NCBI GenBank assembly: GCA_934133165.1
Contig: CAKPAW010000003.1
Location: 62,001 to 126,000 of the forward strand
Direction of reading: 5' to 3'
Origin: an uncultured Clostridia bacterium
Lineage (GTDB): Bacteria > Bacillota > Clostridia > TANB77 > CAG-508
DNA: 64,000 nucleotides
A program made the translations under genes and the position numbers. Below the pieces are notes generated by a model that saw nothing but the letters and a program-made list of their open reading frames with translations, was not told where the DNA came from and did not search any database. Of the stretch, positions 7,515 to 15,581 are shown piece by piece. Positions within the stretch are counted from its first letter, which is position 1; each line of letters begins with the position of its first letter.

Positions 7515-9185
7515 ATGAAAACAAAAAAAGAAGGAAAAACAAAATCTAATATATTATTTAAAATACTTGTAATAACTATTTTTATAGGAATTATAGCTAT
7601 TGTAATTAATTTAGCACCTAACTATATTAGAAAAGAAATAAAAAATAAAATGAATGTTATAATCAATAATAATGACGTAACTACAAGTATGAAATTTAAT
7701 GCAGCTGTGGATGAAAAAGACATTGTGTATATAGCAACAAAAGATATTGCAAATTTCTTTGATGAAGATATTTATTATGATAATGTATATGACCAAATAA
7801 TAACATCTTCTGAAACAAAATTAGCAGTATTACCTTTAAATAAAAAAGAAATAATTGTTAATGGATCAAATGTTAAAATCTATGGAAGTGCAATAAAGAA
7901 AGATAATGAATTTTATTTGCCTTTTTCAGAAATGAATGATATTTATAATGTAGAAATAAAATATAATCAAGAAAGTAATATTTTAACAATTGATTCTTTA
8001 GATAGAGAACAGAAAAAAGCAAATGCAAGTAAAGATATAAATGTTAAATATAAGCCAACAATATTTTCAAAAACAATAGACAAAGTTAAAAAAGGAGATA
8101 GTGTAATTGTAATTGAAGACGCAGAAAATGGTTGGTACAAAATAAGAACAAAATTAGGTAAAATAGGATATACTAAAGATATAACTAATATTTATACTGT
8201 AAGAGAGCAAATTGAAACTAAAAAACAAATTGAAGGTAAAATAAGTTTGGTTTGGGATTATTATTCAGAATATGCTTCAGCACCTAATAGACAAGGAACA
8301 AAAATAAATGGTGTAAATGTAGTTTCTCCTGCATTTGCAAATTTAGAAAAATCTGGAGAGCTAAATATAAATATTGGAGATGCAGGCAAAAGATATGTAG
8401 ACTGGGCACATGATAATGATTATAAGGTTTGGGCAATTGTTTCTAACAATTCATATAAAAATGCGACATCAGAAGTTTTAAATGATTATAATAAAAGGGC
8501 AGAATTAATAAACAAAATTGTTACTATGGCAATATCATATAATTTAGATGGAATTAATATAGATTTTGAATATATGAACGAAAGTGATAAAGATATATTT
8601 TCGAGATTTATAATTGAACTTTCACCAAGACTTAAGGAATACGGAAAAGTACTTTCCGTAGATGTTACAGCACCAGATGGAAGTCCAGACTGGTCATTAT
8701 GTTACAATAGAAATAAAATTGGAAAAGTAGCAGACTATATAATATTTATGGCATATGATCAATATGGAATATCATCTACATCAGCAGGAACTACGGCAGG
8801 AGCAGATTGGGTAGAAACAAATATTAAAAAATTCTTAGGTCAAGAGGGTGTAAATGCTGAAAAAATAATTTTAGGTATGCCATTCTATACAAGAGCATGG
8901 AGAGATACCTCTGATGGAGTAAAAAGCAATGTAATTTCTATGAAATATGTAGATTCTACAGTACCATCTGATGCAAATAGACAATGGGATGAAAACTTAA
9001 AACAATACTATGTAGAATATCAAAAAAACGGAACAAGTTATAAAATGTGGATAGAAGATGAAAAATCTATTGAAGCAAAATTTGAATTAATGCATAATTA
9101 CAAATTAGCAGGTGCTGCTTACTGGCAAAAAGATATGGAAAAAGAAGGATTATGGGATTTAATCGAAAAAGAAATAAATAAATAA
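7515..9185 (+). CDS. Membrane-anchored SH3/GH18 glycosidase (spore/cell-wall type)
   Basis: The 556-residue protein has one N-terminal membrane anchor (about 14-35), a domain resembling copper-amine-oxidase-N repeats (about 45-160), a bacterial SH3 domain (about 165-225, KPTIFSKTIDKVKKGDSVIV) and a C-terminal GH18 barrel. The GH18 catalytic motif DGINIDFE is at about residues 345-352 with Glu as acid/base, followed by IIFMAYDQYG and IILGMPFYTRAWRD. This domain set is typical of YaaH/SleL-like peptidoglycan hydrolases, so it probably cleaves cortex or wall glycan. The start is the ATG after GGAGAG; an earlier ATG at 7482 lacks a ribosome-binding site. Confidence 0.88.
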   Translation: MKTKKEGKTKSNILFKILVITIFIGIIAIVINLAPNYIRKEIKNKMNVIINNNDVTTSMKFNAAVDEKDIVYIATKDIANFFDEDIYYDNVYDQIITSSETKLAVLPLNKKEIIVNGSNVKIYGSAIKKDNEFYLPFSEMNDIYNVEIKYNQESNILTIDSLDREQKKANASKDINVKYKPTIFSKTIDKVKKGDSVIVIEDAENGWYKIRTKLGKIGYTKDITNIYTVREQIETKKQIEGKISLVWDYYSEYASAPNRQGTKINGVNVVSPAFANLEKSGELNINIGDAGKRYVDWAHDNDYKVWAIVSNNSYKNATSEVLNDYNKRAELINKIVTMAISYNLDGINIDFEYMNESDKDIFSRFIIELSPRLKEYGKVLSVDVTAPDGSPDWSLCYNRNKIGKVADYIIFMAYDQYGISSTSAGTTAGADWVETNIKKFLGQEGVNAEKIILGMPFYTRAWRDTSDGVKSNVISMKYVDSTVPSDANRQWDENLKQYYVEYQKNGTSYKMWIEDEKSIEAKFELMHNYKLAGAAYWQKDMEKEGLWDLIEKEINK

Positions 9186-9196
9186 ATAAATAAATA
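9172..9196. repeat. AAAT tetranucleotide microsatellite
   Basis: About five and a half copies of AAAT run across the last codons and stop of the GH18 gene. Slippage here would only alter the final Asn/Lys residues. Confidence 0.8.
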
Positions 9197-9203
9197 GGAA
9201 TAT

Positions 9204-9253
9204 AAAAAAATCACCAACATATAATTTAAAAAATTATAAGAAGGTGATTTTTT
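9204..9253 (+). terminator. Terminator hairpin whose 3' arm carries the next gene's ribosome-binding site and start
   Basis: Perfect arms AAAAAATCACC (9205-9215) / GGTGATTTTTT (9243-9253). The AAGGTG of the 3' arm is also the ribosome-binding site of the following gene, whose TTG start lies in the T tract. Termination or the folded hairpin would block that gene's translation. Confidence 0.8.
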
Positions 9254-10172
9254 GATAAATATATATATAAAAGAATTAGAAGAAAAAGACACTATAGAAA
9301 TGTACACTAACTTTCCTAAATGGATAAAAAAATGTATAATGTTATTTCATACAAAATTCAACAAAATTGTAGTAAAGGAAATTAATGAAAACAATAAAAT
9401 ATATTTAATACCAACTATAAATAAAAAGACAATATATAAAAAAATAAGAAATAAAATAGAAAAAGAAAAAACTAAAACACAAAAGGTACAAGCTATTTTA
9501 GAAGATAAGGTAAAAAAATACAAAGATGAATTATATAATATAAAAATTGTAGATGGAAAAGATGCAATGCCAGAGCAAATAGGAAATATATTAAGTTACA
9601 TATTAGGTAATAATCCTATAGAACTACAAGATATCTACATATTAACAAATAATTATGATGAAAGTAGTGTTAGCATAATAAAAAAATTAGCTGTAAAAGC
9701 AAAAACAATGAATATTATAACAAAAAGCATAGAAAAATATAGGACACTAGAGAAAATTCTGGAGGAAAAAGGAATTGTGCTAAATATAGCAAATAACAAA
9801 AAGAAAAGTTTAAAAAAAGCTAAAATAATAATAAATTTAAATCTTTCAAAAGATGAAATAAATACTTATCAACTTTTTAGAAATAGCATAGTAATAAATT
9901 TGTCAAAAGAAAAATTAGTCAATCTAAAAGGATTTGAAGGAACTATTATAGATAATATAGATATAAACTTAGAAAAAAATGAAATTAAGGATATTTTAGA
10001 AAAAAATAATATAATAAGCAATTTTAAAAGTGTAGAAATATATCAAACATTAACTGAAACAGAAAAAAGAAATGCAAAGATAAAAGTAAATAAATTATAC
10101 GGAAATAATGGTGAGCTTAATCAAAAAGAAGTAATAAATATGCAAAAAATATTGACAAATTCAAAAATGTAG
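9252..10172 (+). CDS. Hypothetical protein, 306 aa, possible Rossmann-like core
   Basis: I do not recognise the family. The product is very Lys/Ile/Asn-rich and lacks membrane segments. From about residue 95 it shows alternating hydrophobic strands and helices: NIKIVDGKDAMPEQIGNIL, DIYILTNNYDESSVSIIKKLAVKA, then KKAKIIINLNLSKDEI and SIVINLSKEKL. This suggests a nucleotide-binding-like alpha/beta fold, but no glycine-rich loop proves it. The start is TTG with AAGGTG five bases upstream, all inside the preceding terminator. greA follows; its promoter overlaps this gene's end. Confidence 0.7.
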   Translation: MINIYIKELEEKDTIEMYTNFPKWIKKCIMLFHTKFNKIVVKEINENNKIYLIPTINKKTIYKKIRNKIEKEKTKTQKVQAILEDKVKKYKDELYNIKIVDGKDAMPEQIGNILSYILGNNPIELQDIYILTNNYDESSVSIIKKLAVKAKTMNIITKSIEKYRTLEKILEEKGIVLNIANNKKKSLKKAKIIINLNLSKDEINTYQLFRNSIVINLSKEKLVNLKGFEGTIIDNIDINLEKNEIKDILEKNNIISNFKSVEIYQTLTETEKRNAKIKVNKLYGNNGELNQKEVINMQKILTNSKM

Positions 10173-10180
10173 ATTAATAT
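10152..10180 (+). promoter_or_regulatory. greA promoter
   Basis: Consensus TTGACA (10152-10157), 17 bases, TAATAT (10175-10180). The promoter starts within the last codons of the upstream gene and lies 36 bases before the greA ATG. Confidence 0.75.
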
Positions 10181-10216
10181 AATAAGGCAATCTTATTTAA
10201 ACAAGGAGGAATTGTT

Positions 10217-10696
10217 ATGGAGGATAACAAGGAAGTATTATTAACACAAGAAGGTTATGACAAATTAGAAAAAGAATTAGAATATTTAAGAACAGAAAAA
10301 AGAGCAGAAGTTGCAGAAAGAATAAAAGTAGCTTTAGGTTTTGGTGATTTATCTGAAAATTCAGAATATGATGAAGCAAAAACAGCTCAAGCTGAAAATG
10401 AAGCTAAAATTGCAGACTTAGAGAACAAAATTCGTTATGCAAAAATTATAGATGAATCTGAAATAGATACAAAGACAGTACAAGTAGGAAATGTTGTAAA
10501 AGTATTTGATATGGAATTTGAAGAAGAAGAAACTTACACAATAGTAGGTTCAACAGAAGTTGATTTATCTCAAAATAAAATATCAAACGAATCTCCAATT
10601 GGAATGGCTTTATTAGGTGCAAAAAAGAATCAAATAGTAGAAGTAAATGCACCAGCAGGAATCATAAAATATAAAGTATTATCAATAACAAAATAA
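10217..10696 (+). CDS. greA: Transcription elongation factor GreA
   Basis: GreA enters the RNA polymerase secondary channel and stimulates cleavage of backtracked RNA. The 159-residue protein has the full N-terminal coiled coil (LTQEGYDKLEKELEYLRTEKR, then the tip region with LGDFGDLSENSEYDEAK-like acidic residues) and the C-terminal FKBP-like domain (VQVGNVVKV...YTIVGSTEVD...ISNESPIGMALLG). The paired acidic residues at the coil tip (DLSENSEYDEA, about 44-54) are intact. ACAAGGAGG precedes the ATG. It has its own promoter and terminator, so it is probably a single-gene unit. Confidence 0.96.
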   Translation: MEDNKEVLLTQEGYDKLEKELEYLRTEKRAEVAERIKVALGFGDLSENSEYDEAKTAQAENEAKIADLENKIRYAKIIDESEIDTKTVQVGNVVKVFDMEFEEEETYTIVGSTEVDLSQNKISNESPIGMALLGAKKNQIVEVNAPAGIIKYKVLSITK

Positions 10697-10708
10697 TAAT
10701 TAAAAATA

Positions 10709-10755
10709 AAAAGAACTTAAGTAGAATAAAAGTTAGTTTCTATTTAAGTTCTTTT
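10709..10755 (+). terminator. greA terminator
   Basis: Perfect 12-bp arms AAAAGAACTTAA / TTAAGTTCTTTT, ending in a T-rich tract, directly after greA. Confidence 0.85.
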
Positions 10756-10765
10756 ATAAGTTTAA

Positions 10766-10808
10766 ACCAAAAGGGACAGATTAACCTTTAGGAAACGTCC
10801 CTTTTGGT
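10766..10808. repeat. Palindromic element, GGGACGTTTCC class (minus orientation)
   Basis: A complete single copy: perfect 12-bp ends ACCAAAAGGGAC / GTCCCTTTTGGT with body AGATTAACC...GGAAAC. It lies between the convergent greA and deoD genes, ending five bases before the deoD stop. Confidence 0.92.
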
Positions 10809-10813
10809 AACTT

Positions 10814-11533
10814 TTAAATTTTTAATGCACTTTCTAAGCTAAGCTTAATCATATTATTAAGTCCGGTTTGTCTTTCTTCAGTGGTAGCAACTTTATTAAT
10901 ATATTTTGAATCAACGACACTCATTAAACATGCAGCTTTTTTGTTTAATAGTTTTGCGTTATAGAATAAAGCAAAAGCTTCCATTTCTGCACCAAGAGGG
11001 TTGAAATCTTTAGGAATTCTTTCTAAAAATTTATTTACATCAGTCATATATAAATCAAAACAATCTGTACAAACTGTGTTACCTTTGTGAACTTTAACAT
11101 CAATACTATTTGCTGTAGATTCTATAACATCATTTAATTCTTTGCTTGCAGAAACTAAATGACAATTATCATTATTTAAAGTTAATGCATAATTTCCTTC
11201 AGAAAAACAATTTTCAGAAAGTATTATATCAAACAAATTTAAATCTTTAGTATAGCCTCCACAAGAACCAATTCTAATAATAGATTCAACATCATAAATT
11301 TTAAAAAGTTCATAGGTATAAATACCAACACTTGGCATTCCCATACCATGAGCCATTACAGTTAATCTTTTTCCTTTATAATATCCAGTGTATGCATACA
11401 TTCCTCTTACTGAGTTTACTAAAGAATAATCTTCTAGAAAATTTTCAGCAATATATTTTGCACGAAGTGGGTCTCCTGGCATAATAACAATATTTGCAAT
11501 ATCTTCTTTTTTTGCTTCATTATGAGGTGTCAT
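10814..11533 (-). CDS. deoD: Purine-nucleoside phosphorylase, DeoD type
   Basis: DeoD cleaves purine (deoxy)ribonucleosides with phosphate in purine salvage. The 239-aa protein has the hexameric PNP landmarks: MTPHNEAKKEDIA at the N-terminus, VIMPGDPLRAKYIAE (phosphate loop), VMAHGMGMPSVGIY, IRIGSCGGY, and GAEMEAFALF followed by SVVDS with the catalytic Asp region. A frame begins six codons earlier, but AAAGGAG lies within that extension, so the ATG at 11533 is the start. It is a single-gene unit between greA and pyrG, transcribed opposite to both. Confidence 0.94.
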   Translation of the reverse strand: MTPHNEAKKEDIANIVIMPGDPLRAKYIAENFLEDYSLVNSVRGMYAYTGYYKGKRLTVMAHGMGMPSVGIYTYELFKIYDVESIIRIGSCGGYTKDLNLFDIILSENCFSEGNYALTLNNDNCHLVSASKELNDVIESTANSIDVKVHKGNTVCTDCFDLYMTDVNKFLERIPKDFNPLGAEMEAFALFYNAKLLNKKAACLMSVVDSKYINKVATTEERQTGLNNMIKLSLESALKI

Positions 11534-11663
11534 ATCAAATCTCCTTTTCATTTTTTTACTAGTATACCAAATAATATTAAAAAATACTACAAATTTTTAC
11601 AAAAATATTGCATTAAAAATTTTTTAATGATAAGATTAAATAAAATTAAAAAATATAATAATA

Positions 11664-11713
11664 GATTAAAAAAAAACCGAATTTTTCGGTAAGTTTTTTT
11701 AATCTTTTTTTTA
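11664..11713 (+). terminator. Intrinsic terminator/attenuator in the pyrG leader
   Basis: A hairpin with an ACCGAA...TTCGGT core, flanked by GATTAAAAAAA / TTTTTTTAATC arms, is followed by a run of T. It lies 33 bases before the pyrG ATG with no plus-strand gene immediately upstream to terminate (greA has its own terminator). It is therefore best read as a leader attenuator. pyrG is known in Bacillus to use leader termination controlled by CTP, but the G-run start used there is not obvious here. Confidence 0.6.
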
Positions 11714-11745
11714 TTTTTATAGAAGAATTGTAGGGGGAATAGCAC

Positions 11746-13341
11746 ATGAAAAAGAAGTACATTTTTGTAACAGGTGGAGTAGTATCAGGATTAGGAAAAG
11801 GAATAACAGCAGCATCATTAGGAAGATTATTAAAAAACAGAGGATATAAAGTTGTAAATCAAAAATTCGATCCATATATAAATGTAGACCCAGGAACAAT
11901 GAGTCCATATGAACATGGAGAAGTTTTTGTAACAGATGATGGAGCAGAAACAGACTTAGACTTAGGACATTATGAAAGATTTACAGACGAAAGTTTAACA
12001 AAAAATTGTAGTATAAGTATGGGAAAAATCTATCAAGAAGTATTAGATAGAGAAAGAAGAGGAGATTACTTAGGAAAAACAGTTCAAGTTATTCCTCATA
12101 TTACAAATGCAATAAAAGAAAAAATATATGCCTTTGAAGATACAGATGTAGATATAGTTATTACCGAATTAGGTGGAACTGTGGGAGATATAGAAGGTTT
12201 ATCTCTTATAGAAACAATTAGACAAGTAGGAATAGAAAATTCACCAGAAGATGTAGTATATATACATGTTACACTTCTTCCTTATATACATGGTTCTAAT
12301 GAATTAAAATCGAAACCTACACAACATTCTGTAAAAGAGCTACAATCTTTTGGAATAAAGCCAGATATATTAGTATGTCGTTCAGAAACGGAAATTCCTG
12401 AAAACTTAAGAGAAAAAATGGCACTATTTTGTAATGTAAGAAAAGAAAATATTATTGCAAATAGAACAGCAAGATGTTTATATGAAGTACCATTAATGCT
12501 AGAAAAAGAAGGTCTAGCAGTTCAAGTATGTAAACACTTAAGACTAGATAATATAGAACCTAAAAATAACAAATGGGAAAAAATGATAGAAAATATTAAT
12601 AACATTCCAGAAAAAGAAGTAAAAATTGCAATAGTTGGAAAATACGTAAGATTAGAAGATTCATATCTTTCAGTTGCAGAAAGCTTAAGACATGCAGGTT
12701 TTGCGAACAATGTAAAAGTCAGCATAAAATATATAGATTCTGAAACAATAACAAGTGAAAATGCAAAAGAAAAATTGAAAGATTTAGATGGAATAATTGT
12801 TCCAGGAGGCTTTGGAAACAGAGGAATTGAAGGAAAAATACAAACAATAAAATATGCTAGAGAAAATAAAATTCCATTCTTAGGAATATGTTTAGGAATG
12901 CAAATGGCAGTAGTAGAATTTGCAAGAGATGTATTAAAATTAGAAGATGCAAATTCAGAAGAATTTGAACCAGAATGCAAAAATCCTGTTATTCATATAA
13001 TGACAGATCAAAAGGTGATAACAAAAAAAGGCGGAACAATGAGACTTGGAAGCTATCCTTGTGAAATAAAAGAAGGAACACTTGCACATAAAATATACAA
13101 AGAAAAAAATATAAATGAAAGACATCGCCATCGTTTTGAATATAATAACGACTACAGAGAAAAAATGGAAAAAGCAGGACTTACTATTTCAGGAACATCA
13201 CCAGACGGAACTTTAGTAGAAATAGTAGAAATAAAAGATCATCCATTCTTTATAGCAGGACAATTCCACCCAGAATTTAAGTCAAGACCAGATAGACCAG
13301 CACCATTATTTGTTGAACTAGTAAAAGCAGCAAAAAAATAA
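11746..13341 (+). CDS. pyrG: CTP synthase
   Basis: CTP synthase aminates UTP to CTP using glutamine and ATP. The 531-residue protein has an N-terminal synthetase domain with P-loop GGVVSGLGKGITAASLGRLL (about 7-26) and the metal-site ELGGTVGDIEG. It also has a C-terminal class I glutamine amidotransferase domain with nucleophile Cys in FLGICLGMQ (about residue 382) and the His/Glu pair in GQFHPE near the end. Both halves are complete. GTAGGGGGAATAGCAC precedes the ATG, with an attenuator-like hairpin upstream. The sleB terminator/RBS hairpin follows. Confidence 0.97.
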   Translation: MKKKYIFVTGGVVSGLGKGITAASLGRLLKNRGYKVVNQKFDPYINVDPGTMSPYEHGEVFVTDDGAETDLDLGHYERFTDESLTKNCSISMGKIYQEVLDRERRGDYLGKTVQVIPHITNAIKEKIYAFEDTDVDIVITELGGTVGDIEGLSLIETIRQVGIENSPEDVVYIHVTLLPYIHGSNELKSKPTQHSVKELQSFGIKPDILVCRSETEIPENLREKMALFCNVRKENIIANRTARCLYEVPLMLEKEGLAVQVCKHLRLDNIEPKNNKWEKMIENINNIPEKEVKIAIVGKYVRLEDSYLSVAESLRHAGFANNVKVSIKYIDSETITSENAKEKLKDLDGIIVPGGFGNRGIEGKIQTIKYARENKIPFLGICLGMQMAVVEFARDVLKLEDANSEEFEPECKNPVIHIMTDQKVITKKGGTMRLGSYPCEIKEGTLAHKIYKEKNINERHRHRFEYNNDYREKMEKAGLTISGTSPDGTLVEIVEIKDHPFFIAGQFHPEFKSRPDRPAPLFVELVKAAKK

Positions 13342-13348
13342 AATGAAT

Positions 13349-13394
13349 AAAACCACTTTATTTGGAGAAAATAATTCCAAATGAGGTGGTTTTT
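13349..13394 (+). terminator. pyrG terminator hairpin overlapping the sleB ribosome-binding site
   Basis: A two-part stem: AAAACCAC / GTGGTTTT outside and ATTTGGA / TCCAAAT inside, ending in TTTTT directly before the sleB ATG. GAGGTGG in the 3' arm is the sleB ribosome-binding site. This repeats the arrangement seen at 9204-9253. Confidence 0.8.
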
Positions 13395-14084
13395 ATGAAA
13401 TTAAAAATAAAGAAAAACTTGAAACCAATTATAATAATTAGCATTTTGTTTGCTATATTTTTAAGTTATAATATATTTTTTAGAAATGAAGGAGTACTAG
13501 CACTTTCTAAATATGGTTCAAGAGGTTCAGAAGTAACACAAATACAAACAAAATTAAAAAGATGGGGATATTATAGTGGATCTGTAGATGGAATATATGG
13601 AAGTCAAACACTAGCTGCAGTTAAATATTTTCAAAGAAAAAATGGACTAACAGTAGACGGAATTGCAGGAACAAAAACTTTGCAAGCAATGGGAATATAT
13701 ACATCTTCAAACTCTTCAAGTTCATCTAGTAACTCAAATAATGTTAATCTGTTAGCAAGACTTGTTTACGGAGAAGCTAGAGGAGAGCCATATACAGGAC
13801 AAGTTGCAGTTGCAGCAGTTGTACTAAATAGAGTAAAAAGTTCAAGTTTTCCAAACACAATAGCAGGAGTAATATATCAAAATGGTGCATTTGATGTAGT
13901 AAAAGATGGACAAATAAACATGAGCCCAAATAGTACTGCAATAAAAGCAGCACAAGATGCTTTAAATGGTTGGGATCCATCATATGGAGCTATATATTAC
14001 TTTAATCCAAACACTGCAACAAACAAATGGATATGGTCAAGACCAATGACAGTAACAATTGGAAACCATAGATTCTGTAAGTAA
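13395..14084 (+). CDS. sleB: Spore cortex-lytic enzyme SleB-like cell wall hydrolase
   Basis: SleB is a lytic transglycosylase that degrades spore cortex peptidoglycan during germination. The 229-aa protein has an N-terminal membrane/signal segment (about 10-30), a peptidoglycan-binding domain (about 42-100: SRGSEVTQIQTKLKRWGYY and DGIYGSQTLAAVKYFQ), a Ser/Asn linker, and a Hydrolase_2 domain with LVYGEARGEPY holding the catalytic Glu and ending in NHRFCK. The ATG at 13395 follows GAGGTGG; an earlier in-frame ATG at 13362 lies inside the hairpin. The usual partner ypeB is not adjacent. Its ribosome-binding site is inside the preceding terminator stem. Confidence 0.92.
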   Translation: MKLKIKKNLKPIIIISILFAIFLSYNIFFRNEGVLALSKYGSRGSEVTQIQTKLKRWGYYSGSVDGIYGSQTLAAVKYFQRKNGLTVDGIAGTKTLQAMGIYTSSNSSSSSSNSNNVNLLARLVYGEARGEPYTGQVAVAAVVLNRVKSSSFPNTIAGVIYQNGAFDVVKDGQINMSPNSTAIKAAQDALNGWDPSYGAIYYFNPNTATNKWIWSRPMTVTIGNHRFCK

Positions 14085-14097
14085 CAAACAATAAGAA

Positions 14098-14128
14098 GGA
14101 AGAACATTAATTTTAATGTTCTTCTTTT
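14098..14128 (+). terminator. sleB terminator
   Basis: Arms AAGAACATTAA / TTAATGTTCTT followed by CTTTT, just after the sleB stop. Confidence 0.8.
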
Positions 14129-14204
14129 GGTGTCTAGTAGTAAAAAAATAATGAATAGTCTAAATGAAACACATGGCAATACCAATTTTAATTTACATTT
14201 TTCC

Positions 14205-14233
14205 TTGACAAAAAGCATATGTATTGATAAGAT
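14205..14233 (+). promoter_or_regulatory. yqeG promoter
   Basis: Consensus TTGACA (14205-14210), 17 bases, TAAGAT (14228-14233), 29 bases before the ATG. Confidence 0.7.
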
Positions 14234-14262
14234 ATTTTTGAAAACAATAGGAGGATTCGGCA

Positions 14263-14772
14263 ATGAAATTATACCCAAATGCCTATTTAAAAAATGTAAA
14301 AGAAATAACAATAGATTTTTTAAATAAAAATAATATAAAAGCACTAATATTAGATGTAGATAATACATTAATAGACTTCAATAAAAAAATGCTAGATGGA
14401 GTAGAAGAATGGTGCAAAAATTTAAAAAAACAAGGAATAAAACTATTTATAGTATCTAATAGTAATAAAAAAGCAAAAGTAGAAATGGTAGCAAAAAAAT
14501 TAGAATTACCATATATACATTTTGCAACAAAACCTTTTAAAAGAGGATTCAGAAAAGCAGCTAAAATGTTACAAGAAAAAGACGAAAATATAGCAGTTGT
14601 AGGAGATCAAATATTTACAGATGTAATAGGTGCAAATAGATGCAAAATGTTTTCTATATTAGTAGAACCAATAGAGAAAAAAGACTTATTAGTAACAAAA
14701 ATAAAAAGGCCATTAGAAAATTATATTATAAAAAGATATCAAAAATCATTAGAAAAATCATTAGAAAAATAA
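14263..14772 (+). CDS. yqeG: YqeG family HAD IIIA-type phosphatase
   Basis: YqeG proteins are small HAD phosphatases of uncertain substrate, often located near ribosome-assembly genes in Firmicutes. The 169-residue protein has motif I ILDVDNTLID (about 29-38), motif II FIVSNS, a conserved Lys in the ATKPFKRGF segment, and motif IV VVGDQIFTDVIGAN. The N-terminal YPNAYLKNVKEI block is the family signature. The C-terminus is a small tandem duplication of SLEK encoded by a 12-base repeat. AGGAGG precedes the ATG. The start of a run of co-directional genes through efp. Confidence 0.9.
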   Translation: MKLYPNAYLKNVKEITIDFLNKNNIKALILDVDNTLIDFNKKMLDGVEEWCKNLKKQGIKLFIVSNSNKKAKVEMVAKKLELPYIHFATKPFKRGFRKAAKMLQEKDENIAVVGDQIFTDVIGANRCKMFSILVEPIEKKDLLVTKIKRPLENYIIKRYQKSLEKSLEK

Positions 14773-14801
14773 GTAGCAAATGAAAAGTAGGAGAGATAAA
14801 A

Positions 14802-15551
14802 ATGTATATAAACAATATAAATATAATATATTATATTTTAGTAGGAATTTTAGGATTAATAGTAGGACAATTTGTAGATTGGTGCAATATAAGATTACCA
14901 GAATATAAAAAGGTGTTTTCAAAAGAATTTTTTACAATATATATGAAAAACTTTAAACCAAAATATTTATTAATGTTTACAACAGCAATATTATATATGG
15001 CAATTCTTTATTTTAAATTTAAAAGTACAGATTTGATTGTACAATTAAATGTATTAAAATATCTAATTTTAACACCAATGTTATTATCAGCATTAGTAAT
15101 AGACTGGAAACTACAAATAATACCAAATCGCTTAAACTTAACGATATTTGAAACAGGATTAGTATTTACATTTGCACAAGGAATGTGTGACATAAATCAA
15201 GGGATTAATATGTTACTAGGTTCATTAGTTGGTGCAGGAATATTTTTAATTATTACATTACTTGGAGGATTAATTGCAGGAAAAGAAGCAATGGGATTTG
15301 GAGACGTAAAACTAATGGGAGCGTTAGGGTTATTTTTTGGCTGGGAAAAAATAATAGCAGTATCTCTAATAGCATTTTTATTGGCTGCAATTATTAGTAT
15401 AATTCTTCTTGCTAGTAAGAAAAAGAAAACAGATGAATACATCCCATTTGGACCATTTATAGTAATTTCAGCATTTATTGTAGTATTAGTTCCTTTTGAT
15501 ATTTTATTAATTTGCTTATTAAAAATATTTACTTTAGGAATGGCTAAATAA
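14802..15551 (+). CDS. Prepilin peptidase (A24 family aspartyl protease)
   Basis: Prepilin peptidases cut the leader from type IV pilin-like precursors. The 249-aa protein is a polytopic membrane protein with both catalytic Asp regions: LVIDWKLQIIPN (about residue 105) and AMGFGDVKLMGALGLFFG (about 165). The N-terminus has GLIVGQFVDWCNIRLP but lacks the pair of CxxC motifs found in bifunctional PilD enzymes, so methyltransferase activity is doubtful. No pilin or pilus assembly genes are in this window. The ATG follows AGGAGAG. Confidence 0.88.
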   Translation: MYINNINIIYYILVGILGLIVGQFVDWCNIRLPEYKKVFSKEFFTIYMKNFKPKYLLMFTTAILYMAILYFKFKSTDLIVQLNVLKYLILTPMLLSALVIDWKLQIIPNRLNLTIFETGLVFTFAQGMCDINQGINMLLGSLVGAGIFLIITLLGGLIAGKEAMGFGDVKLMGALGLFFGWEKIIAVSLIAFLLAAIISIILLASKKKKTDEYIPFGPFIVISAFIVVLVPFDILLICLLKIFTLGMAK

Positions 15552-15581
15552 TAAAAATATAAATAGAAAGTGTGATGTCCT

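Noticed and set aside
13997..14368. 123-aa minus-strand frame over the sleB/yqeG gap
   Set aside because: It overlaps sleB, its terminator, the yqeG promoter and yqeG; no ribosome-binding site.
14802..15551. Type IV pilus locus
   Set aside because: Only the prepilin peptidase is present; no pilin, ATPase or platform genes lie nearby.
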